NCBI GenBank assembly: GCA_937923365.1
Contig: CALAIJ010000291.1
Location: 1-15,770, forward strand
Direction: 5' to 3'
DNA length: 15,770 nt
Source of the DNA: an uncultured Sulfitobacter sp.
Lineage (GTDB): Bacteria > Pseudomonadota > Alphaproteobacteria > Rhodobacterales > Rhodobacteraceae
Program-made: the position numbers and the translations under genes
Notes under the pieces: model-generated
Told to the model about the DNA's origin: nothing
Databases searched by the model: none
The model's input: the letters and a program-made list of their open reading frames with translations, nothing else
Part shown: positions 1 through 7,954 of the stretch, piece after piece
Numbering within the stretch: the first letter of the stretch is position 1
Layout of the letters: each line of letters begins with the position of its first letter

Positions 1-248
1 TTGATGAAGCGGCTGTATGTCAGCGCCTCGTCATGGGAACGAACGGCCGCATTGATCCGCTGAATCCACAGCGCGCGGAATGTGCGCTTGCGGTTCTTGC
101 GGTCACGTGTGGCGTATTGGTTGGCCTTGTCGACCGCCTGCGTGGCGACCTTAAAGACGTTTTTGCGACGACCGTAATAGCCTTTGGCGGCTTTGACGAT
201 CTTGCGGTGACGGGCGTGGGCAACTGTGCCCCCTTTGGTGCGTGACAT
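1..248 (-). CDS. rplT: 50S ribosomal protein L20, 3' end cut by window edge
   Basis: Structural and assembly protein of the large ribosomal subunit; it binds 23S rRNA early in assembly. The first 82 residues are visible, out of a usual length near 118. They begin [16 protein letters not shown] and are very rich in Arg and Lys. The L20 hallmark stretches GYYGRRKN (about residues 23-30) and [17 protein letters not shown] (about 50-66) are clear. The ATG at 248-246 is preceded by AAGGAG at 257-262, eight bases upstream. The gene follows rpmI after only 15 bases, the normal L35-L20 order, so the two are surely cotranscribed. In many bacteria L20 represses its own operon by binding the mRNA leader; nothing in this window proves that here. 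Identification is secure; only the C-terminus is missing. Confidence 0.97.
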   Translation of the reverse strand, partial: MSRTKGGTVAHARHRKIVKAAKGYYGRRKNVFKVATQAVDKANQYATRDRKNRKRTFRALWIQRINAAVRSHDEALTYSRFI

Positions 249-263
249 CTCAGGCTCTCCTTA

Positions 264-464
264 TCAGCGGTCGTAGGGCATGAAGCCCTTGATGATCTTG
301 GCATCGGGCGCGGACAGTTCTGTCGTGCCACGTGCGTTACGGATGAATTTCTTGGTCCGTTTGATCATGCCGTGCTGTTTGCCGGCCTGGCCCCCGATGA
401 CCTTTCCGGTCGCCGAGATCTTGAAGCGCTTTTTGGCGCTCGACTTCGTCTTCATCTTGGGCAT
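264..464 (-). CDS. rpmI: 50S ribosomal protein L35
   Basis: Small basic protein of the large ribosomal subunit. The 66-residue product begins [15 protein letters not shown], the canonical L35 N-terminus. It continues with [14 protein letters not shown] and ends near GFMPYDR, the family's usual length and composition. A second in-frame ATG lies two codons upstream (470-468), but it directly abuts the AGGAG at 471-475. The inner ATG at 464 has the normal six-base spacing from that site and matches the family N-terminus, so it was chosen. It is the first gene of an rpmI-rplT unit. infC, which often precedes rpmI in other bacteria, is not upstream here; a TPP-enzyme gene is there instead. The start of transcription is therefore probably the promoter proposed at 540-568. 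Confidence 0.97.
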   Translation of the reverse strand: MPKMKTKSSAKKRFKISATGKVIGGQAGKQHGMIKRTKKFIRNARGTTELSAPDAKIIKGFMPYDR

Positions 465-539
465 TTTCATCTCCTATGGTCTGAGTTTCAAACGCAGCTC
501 GGCATGCCACTTGAGCCGGCCACGTCGGTAGAAGTGCGT

Positions 540-568
540 CCTATAGGCGGGAAGCGGACATCTTGCAA
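540..568 (-). promoter_or_regulatory. Candidate sigma-70 promoter for rpmI-rplT
   Basis: On the minus strand TTGCAA (568-563) and TATAGG (545-540) are separated by exactly 17 bases. Transcription would begin near 533 and give a leader of about 70 bases before rpmI. The -35 hexamer sits inside a perfect 10-bp palindrome, TCTTGCAAGA (561-570). This is pattern matching only; alphaproteobacterial promoters are degenerate. Confidence 0.45.
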
Positions 569-607
569 GAGCCTTGATGCCCCCCGCCCCCGCGTCCGCC
601 CGCGGCT

Positions 608-2230
608 TTAGATGCGCATCCGTGGGACATCATGCGGATCAAGCCGCAGTTCCAGCAAAAACGGGCCTTTGCGCGCCTGCATGGCCTCGATTGCGGTCTC
701 CAGTTCATCCCACGAGCGCACCTCGGCCCCTTCGCCGCCCAGCGCGCGGGCGGTCTCGGCAAACGACGGCCAGTGGAATTCGGTCAGGCTGGGGTCCATC
801 TTGCGGTCGATAAACTGGATATGTTCGGCCCCGTAGGCAGAATCGTTTGCGACGATAACGATCAGGTCCAGCCCCAGACGCACGGCGGTGTTGAACTCGT
901 TGATGCCCCCCATCATGAAGCCGCCATCACCGGTGAACATCACAACGGGGCGGTTGGGCGCGGCAACACCGGCGCCGATGGCTTCCTGCAAACCCAGCCC
1001 GATGGCGCCAAAGTTGACGGTACAGACAAAGCTCTGCGGGTCGGGCGCGGTCACGCGGCACCAGACCTCGGTCATAAAGCGCCCTCCGTCCGTGACCAGC
1101 ACGCGGTCCTTGGGCAGCGCGTCTTCCAACCGCTCAAGCGCGTGAACGTAGCTGACAAAACCCTCCTTCGCCTTTTCCGGCCCTGCGGGGTGCTTGGTGA
1201 GCGTGTCGATATCCAACTCGGCGGTGAAGCCGCTGGGGGCAATCTCGGCCTCGTCCAGCCAATAGACGATTGTCTCGGCGGTCAGGCCTGCATCGGCCAC
1301 AAGGGCAGCGTCAGGGTGCAGACCGCCCCCGATGGCGGCTGGTTCCACATCCACCTGAATGATCCGCTTGTCCTTCATCAGCTTGCCACGATCGGTGGTG
1401 AAGTCATGCAGCGCGGTGCCAAAGCAGACAATGCAATCAGACTGCGCGATCAGGTCATAGGCCGCAGGCGTGGACAGGGTGCCAAAGATGTCGATGTTAT
1501 AGGGGTGGTCGTTGAACAGCCCCTTGGCCTTGAGCGTTGTGGCCAAAGGCGCCTCCAGCCGGTCGGCCAGCTTGATCAGCTGCGCGCGCGCATGTACCGC
1601 GCCGCCGCCTGCAAGGATCAACGGGCGGCGCGCAGAGGCGATCATGCCGATGGCATTGTCCAGCGTGTCGCCTTCGGCCACACCACCGGGCGCGGTAAAG
1701 ACGTTGAGGACCTGCATGTCGTGTTCGACCTCCTGCCACATGAAATCGGCGGGCATGTTCAACACGATGGGGCGACGCTCGACCTGCGCGCGGTAAAAGG
1801 CGCGGGCGACGTCCTTGCCTGTGGTGGCGGGGCTGCGCAACTGCTCGAACCCTGCGCCGGTGACTTTGGTCAGTTCGCGCTGGTCGATGCTTTGCAGGTG
1901 GCGCGGATTGTCGACGGGCGTGTCCCCGGCAAGGATCACCAACGGCACGTGCCCGCGTGCGGCCTCCGTCAGGGCCGTGATCGCGTTGGTCAGCGCAGGC
2001 CCGTGCGTGACCGTCGCCACGCCCACCTTGCCGGACACATGTGCATAGGCCAGCGCCATCAGGACCGAGCTGCCCTCGTGAGCCGCAGGCACAAAGCGGC
2101 CCCCGCAATCGCGCACGAAACTGTCGACCATGAACAGGTTTGCGTCCCCCATCAGGCCGAACATCGTCTCGACCCCGTGCTCGTGTGTGGCGCGGGCGAT
2201 GGATTGATAGACGTGGAATGCGGTGCTCAT
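608..2230 (-). CDS. Thiamine-pyrophosphate-dependent enzyme, acetolactate synthase large-subunit-like
   Basis: Member of the TPP-dependent decarboxylase/acetolactate synthase superfamily, which acts on 2-keto acids; 540 residues, full family length, three-domain order. The N-terminal pyrimidine-binding domain (about 1-170) carries the cofactor-activating glutamate in AAHEGSS (E52). The middle domain (about 185-325) contains LILAGGG (204-210). The C-terminal pyrophosphate-binding domain has the GDG motif at 434-436 and the paired ND at 462-463, which bind the Mg-diphosphate. GGAGGG lies five bases before the ATG at 2230. No small-subunit gene is adjacent, so true branched-chain acetolactate synthesis is not indicated; a catabolic or specialised 2-keto-acid decarboxylase or ligase is as likely. 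It is divergent from an anion permease, which may import its substrate or a precursor (inference). The exact substrate cannot be read from sequence. Confidence 0.85.
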   Translation of the reverse strand: MSTAFHVYQSIARATHEHGVETMFGLMGDANLFMVDSFVRDCGGRFVPAAHEGSSVLMALAYAHVSGKVGVATVTHGPALTNAITALTEAARGHVPLVILAGDTPVDNPRHLQSIDQRELTKVTGAGFEQLRSPATTGKDVARAFYRAQVERRPIVLNMPADFMWQEVEHDMQVLNVFTAPGGVAEGDTLDNAIGMIASARRPLILAGGGAVHARAQLIKLADRLEAPLATTLKAKGLFNDHPYNIDIFGTLSTPAAYDLIAQSDCIVCFGTALHDFTTDRGKLMKDKRIIQVDVEPAAIGGGLHPDAALVADAGLTAETIVYWLDEAEIAPSGFTAELDIDTLTKHPAGPEKAKEGFVSYVHALERLEDALPKDRVLVTDGGRFMTEVWCRVTAPDPQSFVCTVNFGAIGLGLQEAIGAGVAAPNRPVVMFTGDGGFMMGGINEFNTAVRLGLDLIVIVANDSAYGAEHIQFIDRKMDPSLTEFHWPSFAETARALGGEGAEVRSWDELETAIEAMQARKGPFLLELRLDPHDVPRMRI

Positions 2231-2285
2231 GAAGGGCCCTCCGAGCTTGACTGTTTGCGTCTGAATATCAGCCCTTTGATGCGCG

Positions 2286-2340
2286 TTGCGCGCAATTACG
2301 TGCAGCGATCCGGAAAAGATGCGGCATTTGTCCCAAAATG
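2286..2340. promoter_or_regulatory. Palindromic sites in the divergent TPP enzyme/permease gap
   Basis: The 225-base gap between the divergent starts (2230 and 2456) holds TTGCGCGCAA, a perfect 10-bp palindrome at 2286-2295. It also holds an inverted repeat of CATTT (2325-2329) and AAATG (2336-2340) around a six-base centre. Either could be an operator for a shared regulator. No regulator gene is adjacent, and short palindromes arise by chance in GC-rich DNA, so this is tentative. Confidence 0.25.
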
Positions 2341-2455
2341 AGGCCTTCAGCGCACAATTTCCGCATATCCAAAGAGAACCTCACGCGCGTGCCGTCACGG
2401 TGGTTGCCTGCCCCTCGAAAAACCGCAACACTGCGCCCAAGGGAGAAAGTGGTCG

Positions 2456-4345
2456 ATGGAAGCAATTACACTGACGCTGCAAATGCAGGTTGTGCTTGGA
2501 TTGCTGGCGTTCACCATCTTCCTGTTCATCTCGGAAATTGTGCGCATCGATCTGGCAGCGATCCTTGTGATGGTGCTGCTGGGTGTGCTGAGCCAGCTTC
2601 CCGGGCTGGAGACACTGGCGGATGTGAACCACCTTTTTGACGGCTTTGCGTCGAACGCGGTGATCTCGATCATTGCGGTGATGATCATCGGCGCGGGCCT
2701 GGACAAGACGGGGCTGATGTCCAAGGTGGCCGGCCTGATCCTGAAACGTGGCGGCACAACCGAGACGCGGATCATCCCGATTGTCTCGGGCGTGGTGGGC
2801 GTGATCAGTTCGTTCATGCAAAACGTGGGGGCCGCGGCCCTGTTCCTGCCGGTGGTCAGCCGCATCTCGGCGCGCACGGATATCCCGCTTAGCCGGTTAC
2901 TGATGCCGATGGGGTTCTGCGCCATTCTGGGCGGAACCATTACCATGGTGGGATCTTCGCCGCTGATCTTGCTGAACGACCTGCTGCTGAACGCGAACGA
3001 GACGTTGCCGGAGGACCAGCAGATGGCACCCTTTGGGCTTTTCTCGGTGACGCCGATCGGCGTGTGTCTGATCCTGACGGGCATCCTGTACTTTATGATT
3101 TTCGGGCGCTGGGTGCTGCCAGCCAAGAGGGACCGAGGGTCGGATGCCTCGTCCGCGCAGACGATGCAGACCTATATCAAGCAGACCTACGGGCTGAAGG
3201 CCGACATGTTCGAAATCAGCGTGCCCGAAGGCTCGATCCTGATCGGACAGACCCTGTCGGACCTGATGGTCGCGCATCACATGTACATTCTGGGCACGTC
3301 CTATCGCGGCAAGAAGGTGATCGCGCCGATGGCCGACACCACCATCGAAGCGCCCGCACGGCTGGCCGTTCTGGGGTTGCGCCGCGTGGTGGAGCAGGAG
3401 TTCGCAGAGCCTTACGGTCTGGACATCCTGCCCGCGCTGGATGCCTTCGCCGACGATTTCGCACCGACGCAATCGGGCGTGGCCGAAGTGGTGATCCCGC
3501 CGGGGTCCTCCGTCATCGGCAAGACCCCGATTGACCTGCGCTTGCGCCAGTCCCACGGCATGGCCCTGCTGGCCATTCACCGTGGCGAGGAAACCATGAG
3601 CCATGTGGAGACCGAGGACCACGAGGCCACGCACATCGGCACCGTCCCCTTTCAGGCGGGCGACTCGCTGGTGGTGCACACCAACTGGGAACGGCTGACC
3701 CGCACCAAACGTGACCGCGACTTCGTGGTGGTAACATCCGACTTCCCTCAGGAAGAGCTACGCCCCCACAAGGTGGGCTGGGCCGTGCTGTTCTTTGCCA
3801 TCGCGCTGGCGCTGATCCTGTTTTCGGATGTGCGCCTTTCCCTGTGCCTGCTGGTGGGCGCCGTGGGCATGATCCTGACCCGCGTGCTTGACATAGACGA
3901 GGCATATCAGGCGGTCAGTTGGTCGACGATATTCCTGCTGGCAAGTCTTATCCCATTGGGCCAGGCCGTGCAGGCCACCGGCACCGCGGAGTGGATTGCC
4001 CAGCAGATCCTGACCTTGCTGGACGGCTGGCCGGTCTTTGCCTTGCAGGCTGGCATGGCGGTGCTGGCGACGGTGTTCACGCTGATCATGTCGAACGTGG
4101 GGGCGACGGTGCTGCTGGTGCCGCTGGCGGTCTCTATCGCTGTCGCATCGGGTGGTGATCCTGCGATCTTTGCCCTGACGGTGGCGATTTCAACCTCCAA
4201 CTCGTTCCTGATACCGACCCATCAGGTCAACGCGCTGATCATGGGTCCTGCGGGGTACAAGGTTATCGATTTTGTCAAAGGGGGCGGCATCATGACGATC
4301 CTCTTCCTGATCGTCTCGCTGGCCGTGATGAACGTGCTTTTCTGA
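2456..4345 (+). CDS. SLC13-type anion permease with two RCK_C (TrkA-C) domains
   Basis: Inner-membrane transporter of the divalent-anion/sodium symporter (ion transporter) superfamily; members move sulfate, di- or tricarboxylates or related anions. The 629-residue product has an N-terminal membrane half (about 10-220), two soluble RCK_C-like modules (about 250-315 and 340-425) and a C-terminal membrane half (about 440-629). The halves are internal repeats: FMQNVGAAALFLPV (120-133) matches IMSNVGATVLLVPL (544-557). The re-entrant loops near GSSPLIL (166-172) and TSNSFLIPTHQVN (580-592) probably line the substrate site. RCK_C modules usually bind a regulatory ligand. The ATG at 2456 has GGGAG at 2441-2445, ten bases upstream. 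The kappa-GST gene begins 29 bases after the stop, so cotranscription is likely. The substrate is unknown; an organic acid or sulfonate handled by the divergent TPP enzyme is only a guess. Confidence 0.87.
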   Translation: MEAITLTLQMQVVLGLLAFTIFLFISEIVRIDLAAILVMVLLGVLSQLPGLETLADVNHLFDGFASNAVISIIAVMIIGAGLDKTGLMSKVAGLILKRGGTTETRIIPIVSGVVGVISSFMQNVGAAALFLPVVSRISARTDIPLSRLLMPMGFCAILGGTITMVGSSPLILLNDLLLNANETLPEDQQMAPFGLFSVTPIGVCLILTGILYFMIFGRWVLPAKRDRGSDASSAQTMQTYIKQTYGLKADMFEISVPEGSILIGQTLSDLMVAHHMYILGTSYRGKKVIAPMADTTIEAPARLAVLGLRRVVEQEFAEPYGLDILPALDAFADDFAPTQSGVAEVVIPPGSSVIGKTPIDLRLRQSHGMALLAIHRGEETMSHVETEDHEATHIGTVPFQAGDSLVVHTNWERLTRTKRDRDFVVVTSDFPQEELRPHKVGWAVLFFAIALALILFSDVRLSLCLLVGAVGMILTRVLDIDEAYQAVSWSTIFLLASLIPLGQAVQATGTAEWIAQQILTLLDGWPVFALQAGMAVLATVFTLIMSNVGATVLLVPLAVSIAVASGGDPAIFALTVAISTSNSFLIPTHQVNALIMGPAGYKVIDFVKGGGIMTILFLIVSLAVMNVLF

Positions 4346-4374
4346 CGATCATCCCCGATTTGAAAGTCTGCGCA

Positions 4375-5016
4375 ATGACAGAAGAACTGGACGTTTACTA
4401 TTCGTTTCGCAGCCCCTATTCCTACCTTGCGTCACCTGATCTTGTCGCACTGGAGCGGGACTATGACTTGCGTGTGAACCTGCGGGTGATCCTCCCGATT
4501 GCGGTGCGCGCGCCGGAATACTTCAAACCAGCCAATGAACAATGGGCACGCTACATCCAACTGGACTGGCCACGCCGCGCGGCGTTTCTGGGGCTGCCGC
4601 ACAAGTGGCCGGACCCCGATCCAATCGTTCAGGACCTTGAGACGCTGAAGGTCGCCGCAGACCAACCCTACATTTTCTGGATCAGCAGTCTCGCAGTGGA
4701 GGCGCAACGACGCGGATGCGGAGCGGCCTTTGCCTTTCATGTATCGCGTGCAATCTTTGGCGGGACGCCGAACTGGCACCAGACGCAGGTGCTGGGCCCC
4801 GCCGTGGCCGCAGCCGGGCTGGACCTTGCGACACTGGAAGCCGCGATCAAGTCAGGGGATCATCTTGCGGAAATTGACCGCAACCAAACCAAACTCGAAG
4901 CGTCAGGCCACTGGGGCGTCCCAACATTCGTATTTCAAGAAGAGCCGTTTTTTGGTCAGGACCGCGTGGACCTTTTGCGATGGCGACTTGACGGCGCGGG
5001 TGTCCCAAAGACATGA
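4375..5016 (+). CDS. Kappa-class GST-like protein, 2-hydroxychromene-2-carboxylate isomerase family
   Basis: Thioredoxin-fold protein of the DsbA/kappa-GST group, 213 residues, matching the usual 200-220. Characterised relatives use glutathione to isomerise 2-hydroxychromene-2-carboxylate in naphthalene breakdown; many bacterial members have no known substrate. The N-terminus has YYSFRSPYSYLA (8-19), in which S13 occupies the glutathione-activating serine position of the family, with no CxxC. The cis-proline loop GVPTFVF lies near the C-terminus. An in-frame TTG at 4360 could add five residues. The ATG at 4375 was preferred because it gives the family-like N-terminus and has GAAAG eight bases upstream, although that ribosome site is weak. 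Its TGA overlaps the next gene's ATG by four bases (5013-5016), so the two are translationally coupled. Family assignment is firm; the reaction is not known. Confidence 0.85.
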   Translation: MTEELDVYYSFRSPYSYLASPDLVALERDYDLRVNLRVILPIAVRAPEYFKPANEQWARYIQLDWPRRAAFLGLPHKWPDPDPIVQDLETLKVAADQPYIFWISSLAVEAQRRGCGAAFAFHVSRAIFGGTPNWHQTQVLGPAVAAAGLDLATLEAAIKSGDHLAEIDRNQTKLEASGHWGVPTFVFQEEPFFGQDRVDLLRWRLDGAGVPKT

Positions 5017-6182
5017 CGCGGCCCTATCTGCACTGGTCGGCACATTGCTCCCTTTATAGCGGCAAAACGCGGTCCTATCTGATCAAAAAGGGCCTTCCCT
5101 TTCTGGAGGCGACACCGGGGCACGCGCGTTTCATGCACGATATCCGCCCCGCAATAGGTTTCTTTTCTGTGCCCGTGCTAGAGACCCCTGACGGTGCGTT
5201 TATCCAAGACACCACCCAGATCATTCGCACACTTGAGACGTGGCATCCGACACCTGCCATGCAGCCCGAAGACCCCGTCATGCGACTGCTGTGCTGGCTC
5301 ATTCACGCCTATGGGACCGAAGGGTTGTTCAAGGCCGCGCAACACTATCGCTGGTCTTTTCCCGCGGAGAATTGGGACTTCGTCGTGGGTGAATTTGCCC
5401 GCGGGCTCGCCTCACCTGAGGACACGGATCCCAAGGCGGGATTGGCCCGCAGTGAGGCATTTGCGAAGGCCAAAGTGGCCGCATTGTCCAAAATTGGCGT
5501 GACGTCTGATACAATTCCCTCGATCGAGCACGGCACCTTGCGAGTTTTTGATTTGCTGGAGCGACACTTCCAAGCCCATCCCTACATCCTCGGTGGGCGC
5601 CCAAGCATCGCTGATTGCGGTTTGATGACGGCCCTTCACGCGCACTTGGGCCGTGATCCCTATCCGGCAGGGTTGATGAAACGAGTAGCGCCCGCGCTGT
5701 ACCGCTGGACCGAGACAATGAATAGACCGGGAATCACCGATGCGGAATTCAGCCACATGCCGCCAGAATACGTGCGCGCGCGAACGCTACCCGATACGCT
5801 GATCTCATTCCTGCGGTTTCTTTGGGCAGATTTCTCACCTGAATTACACGCCACACTGGAGGCCTTTGAAAACTGGAGAGCGCGCACACCAGATGCCTGC
5901 GCGGGCAGCCCTGTATCGCTGGACGGCACCCCCTTGTTGCGCCAGTCTTTGGGTCAGATTAGCTATGTCCAAAACGGGCACACCATCACCCGTGAAGGCT
6001 GGCCGGACATTCTGCTGATGCACCAATACGTGCTGGATGTTCACCGCAACATGCAAGCGGCTGACCGCGCCACACTGGACGCTATCCTGACACAGATCGA
6101 AGCGCGCGACATGCTGCGCCTGATACCGTCGGAACGGCTGGCCCGATCCGCCTCCTCGACCGTGCTGGCCTCGCCTGTTTAG
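5013..6182 (+). CDS. Glutathione S-transferase-like protein with long C-terminal extension
   Basis: A 389-residue protein, almost twice the length of a typical GST (about 200-230). Residues 1-80 look like a GST N-terminal thioredoxin fold. They contain SVPVLETPDG (52-61) followed by IQDTTQIIRTLE (64-75), the VPxL and D-S/T elements that hold glutathione. Residues about 90-235 resemble the helical C-terminal domain, with YILGGRPSIADCGL (191-204). Residues about 240-389 form an extension that I do not recognise. The start overlaps the stop of the kappa-GST gene by four bases, strongly suggesting a paired function. At its 3' end, four bases overlap the convergent small membrane-protein gene. Glutathione-dependent detoxification or a catabolic isomerisation is plausible, but no substrate can be named. 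Confidence 0.75.
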   Translation: MTRPYLHWSAHCSLYSGKTRSYLIKKGLPFLEATPGHARFMHDIRPAIGFFSVPVLETPDGAFIQDTTQIIRTLETWHPTPAMQPEDPVMRLLCWLIHAYGTEGLFKAAQHYRWSFPAENWDFVVGEFARGLASPEDTDPKAGLARSEAFAKAKVAALSKIGVTSDTIPSIEHGTLRVFDLLERHFQAHPYILGGRPSIADCGLMTALHAHLGRDPYPAGLMKRVAPALYRWTETMNRPGITDAEFSHMPPEYVRARTLPDTLISFLRFLWADFSPELHATLEAFENWRARTPDACAGSPVSLDGTPLLRQSLGQISYVQNGHTITREGWPDILLMHQYVLDVHRNMQAADRATLDAILTQIEARDMLRLIPSERLARSASSTVLASPV

Positions 6183-6409
6183 GGCAAATACCGCGCGACC
6201 ACCTTGACGAAAGTGTCCGGAATTTGATCCAGCGTCACGCCGCCAGGCTTGTTCTGGATGGCGAACAGGATCAACCCGCCGCCGATCAAAATCGTCAACA
6301 TCGACGCGCGCGGCGCGCGTTTGTCAGACAGCGCGGACAGGATCGACGGGATCGAAAACGCCGCGATTATAACCCCCAGCACCAACGCCAGATCAGGATC
6401 AAGTGTCAT
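6179..6409 (-). CDS. Small two-helix membrane protein, function unknown
   Basis: A 76-residue protein with two hydrophobic segments (about residues 7-27 and 37-51). They are separated by a short basic loop, SDKRAPRAS, predicted to lie in the cytoplasm, and followed by a soluble tail of about 25 residues. From memory, similar small proteins occur beside pyruvate kinase in other Rhodobacterales; I recognise no functional domain. The ATG at 6409 has AGAGGAAG just upstream. It begins 34 bases after the pyruvate kinase stop on the same strand, so it is probably cotranscribed with pyk. Its TAA overlaps the TAG of the convergent GST-like gene. It is likely real because of its ribosome site, protein-like composition and fit between neighbours. 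Confidence 0.7.
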   Translation of the reverse strand: MTLDPDLALVLGVIIAAFSIPSILSALSDKRAPRASMLTILIGGGLILFAIQNKPGGVTLDQIPDTFVKVVARYLP

Positions 6410-6443
6410 CTACGCTTCCTCTTACCACTGCTCTGGCGACAGT

Positions 6444-7889
6444 TTACTCTGGATCAGAGGCAAAAATCAAACGTTCGTCGATTGGGGCGACCCGAAGGAT
6501 GTTGGTACTACCTGGCGTATTAAACGGCACGCCGGCTGTGACCACGACATAGTCGTCCGGCCCGCCATAGCCTTCTTCCCGCGCCGCTTTGGCGGCAGAG
6601 ACGACGGCCATCTTGAAGCGGTCCAACGTACCGGTCAGCACGCAATTGCACCCCCAGCTTAGCGTGAGCCGACGGGCAGTGGCCGCAAGCGGCGTCAGCG
6701 CAATAATCGGCACCCTTGGCCGTTCGCGTGCGGTCAGCAATGCGGTGGTCCCGCTTTCGGTAAAGCAACAGATCGCCTTGATGTCCGTGGTCTCTGCAAT
6801 CTCGCGCGCGGCGGCGACAATGCCGTCGGCAACGGTCATGCGGTCGGCGCGGCGGCTGCTTTCGATGATCTCGGTGTAGGTGGGGTCTTGTTCGACCTCG
6901 ATGGCGACGTTGTTCATGGTGGTGACGGCCTGAACGGGATAGTCCCCCGCTGCGGATTCCGCACTGAGCATGACGGCGTCTGCGCCTTCATAGATGGCTG
7001 TGGCCACATCACTGATTTCGGCGCGCGTGGGCATGGGGCTTTCGATCATGCTCTCCAGCATCTGCGTGGCGACGATGACAGGCTTGGCTGCGGCGCGACA
7101 CTTGCGCACCAGACGCTTCTGGATGGGCGGCACGTTCTGCACGGGCAATTCGACACCCAGATCCCCACGCGCAACCATGATCCCGTCGCTGACCGCAAGA
7201 ATGTCGTCGAAGCGGTCGACCGCATTGGGCTTTTCGATCTTGGACAGGATCGCGGCGCGTCCCTTGACCAGCGCGCGGGCTTCCTCCACGTCGGCGGGCC
7301 GCTGCACAAAGCTCAGCGCCAGCCAGTCGACGCCCAGATCGCAGACAAACGCCAGATCGGCGCGGTCCTTGTCTGACAGTGCGGCCACGGGCAGCTCCAC
7401 ATCGGGCACGTTGACACCCTTGCGGTTGGAAATCGTGCCCCCTGTGATGACCGTGCAATTGGCAAAGTCCTTGCCGCAGTCTTCGACGCGCAGCCGGATT
7501 TTTCCGTCGTTAACCAGCAGTGTGGCCCCCGCTTGCAGTGCTGCGAAAATCTCGGGGTGGGGCAGGCAAACGCGGCTGGCATCCCCTTCGGCCTTGTCCA
7601 GATCAAGCCGGAAGGACGCTCCCTCGGCCAATTCCTCGCTGTCGCCCGCAAACACGCCAACCCGCAGCTTGGGGCCTTGCAGGTCCGCAAGAATGGCGAT
7701 GGAACTGCCTGTCTCTTCCTCGATCCGGCGGATATGGGCGTGCTTCTCGGCAATCTCTGCATGGCTGCCGTGGCTCATGTTGAGGCGAAACACATCCGCG
7801 CCTGCCTGGTGCAGGGTTTTGATCATCTCGTAACTGTCCGAAGCAGGGCCCAAAGTGGCGACGATCTTTACATTGCGCAGGCGTTTCAT
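6444..7889 (-). CDS. pyk: Pyruvate kinase
   Basis: Converts phosphoenolpyruvate and ADP to pyruvate and ATP in the cytoplasm, the last step of glycolysis and of the Entner-Doudoroff route; 481 residues, normal length. RLNMSHG (35-41) binds phosphate and metal ions. The active-site signature is SKIEKPNAV with catalytic K217 and metal ligand E219, followed by ARGDLGVELP (240-249). The B domain lies at about 75-170 and the C-terminal domain at about 345-481. The ATG at 7889 was chosen over an in-frame upstream start at 7931: GAGGA lies eight bases before it, and MKRLRNVKIVATLGPAS is the family N-terminus. The loop ADLQGPKLRVG has Leu, Gln and Lys where K-dependent enzymes have Thr, Lys and Glu, predicting activity without K+. 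A candidate promoter and operator lie upstream, and a small membrane-protein gene follows. Confidence 0.97.
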   Translation of the reverse strand: MKRLRNVKIVATLGPASDSYEMIKTLHQAGADVFRLNMSHGSHAEIAEKHAHIRRIEEETGSSIAILADLQGPKLRVGVFAGDSEELAEGASFRLDLDKAEGDASRVCLPHPEIFAALQAGATLLVNDGKIRLRVEDCGKDFANCTVITGGTISNRKGVNVPDVELPVAALSDKDRADLAFVCDLGVDWLALSFVQRPADVEEARALVKGRAAILSKIEKPNAVDRFDDILAVSDGIMVARGDLGVELPVQNVPPIQKRLVRKCRAAAKPVIVATQMLESMIESPMPTRAEISDVATAIYEGADAVMLSAESAAGDYPVQAVTTMNNVAIEVEQDPTYTEIIESSRRADRMTVADGIVAAAREIAETTDIKAICCFTESGTTALLTARERPRVPIIALTPLAATARRLTLSWGCNCVLTGTLDRFKMAVVSAAKAAREEGYGGPDDYVVVTAGVPFNTPGSTNILRVAPIDERLIFASDPE

Positions 7890-7930
7890 ATGGTGCGTCC
7901 TCGTTCGTTTCTTCGCAGTGGCGTGCGTCA

Positions 7931-7946
7931 CCGTTAGCGGTAACAG
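7931..7946. promoter_or_regulatory. LacI-type operator-like palindrome between pyk and the amidohydrolase gene
   Basis: On the minus strand the site reads TGTTACCGCTAACGG, a near-perfect palindrome: GTTA and TAAC half-sites around a central CG. It resembles operators of LacI-family regulators of central carbon metabolism in Rhodobacterales (CceR type, TGTTA...TAACA, recalled from memory). It lies just downstream of the proposed pyk -10 box, where a bound repressor would block transcription. The regulator gene is not in this window. Confidence 0.45.
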
Positions 7947-7954
7947 TCCTGTTG

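Noticed and set aside
608..2230. Naming the TPP enzyme ilvB (biosynthetic acetolactate synthase)
   Set aside because: No ilvH small-subunit gene or other branched-chain genes are adjacent, and superfamily members with other keto-acid substrates share the same motifs.
632..2341. A 569-residue open frame on the plus strand opposite the TPP-enzyme gene
   Set aside because: It is the antisense shadow of a clearly identified gene in GC-rich DNA; its translation shows no recognisable family, and its start lies inside the opposite gene's 3' end.
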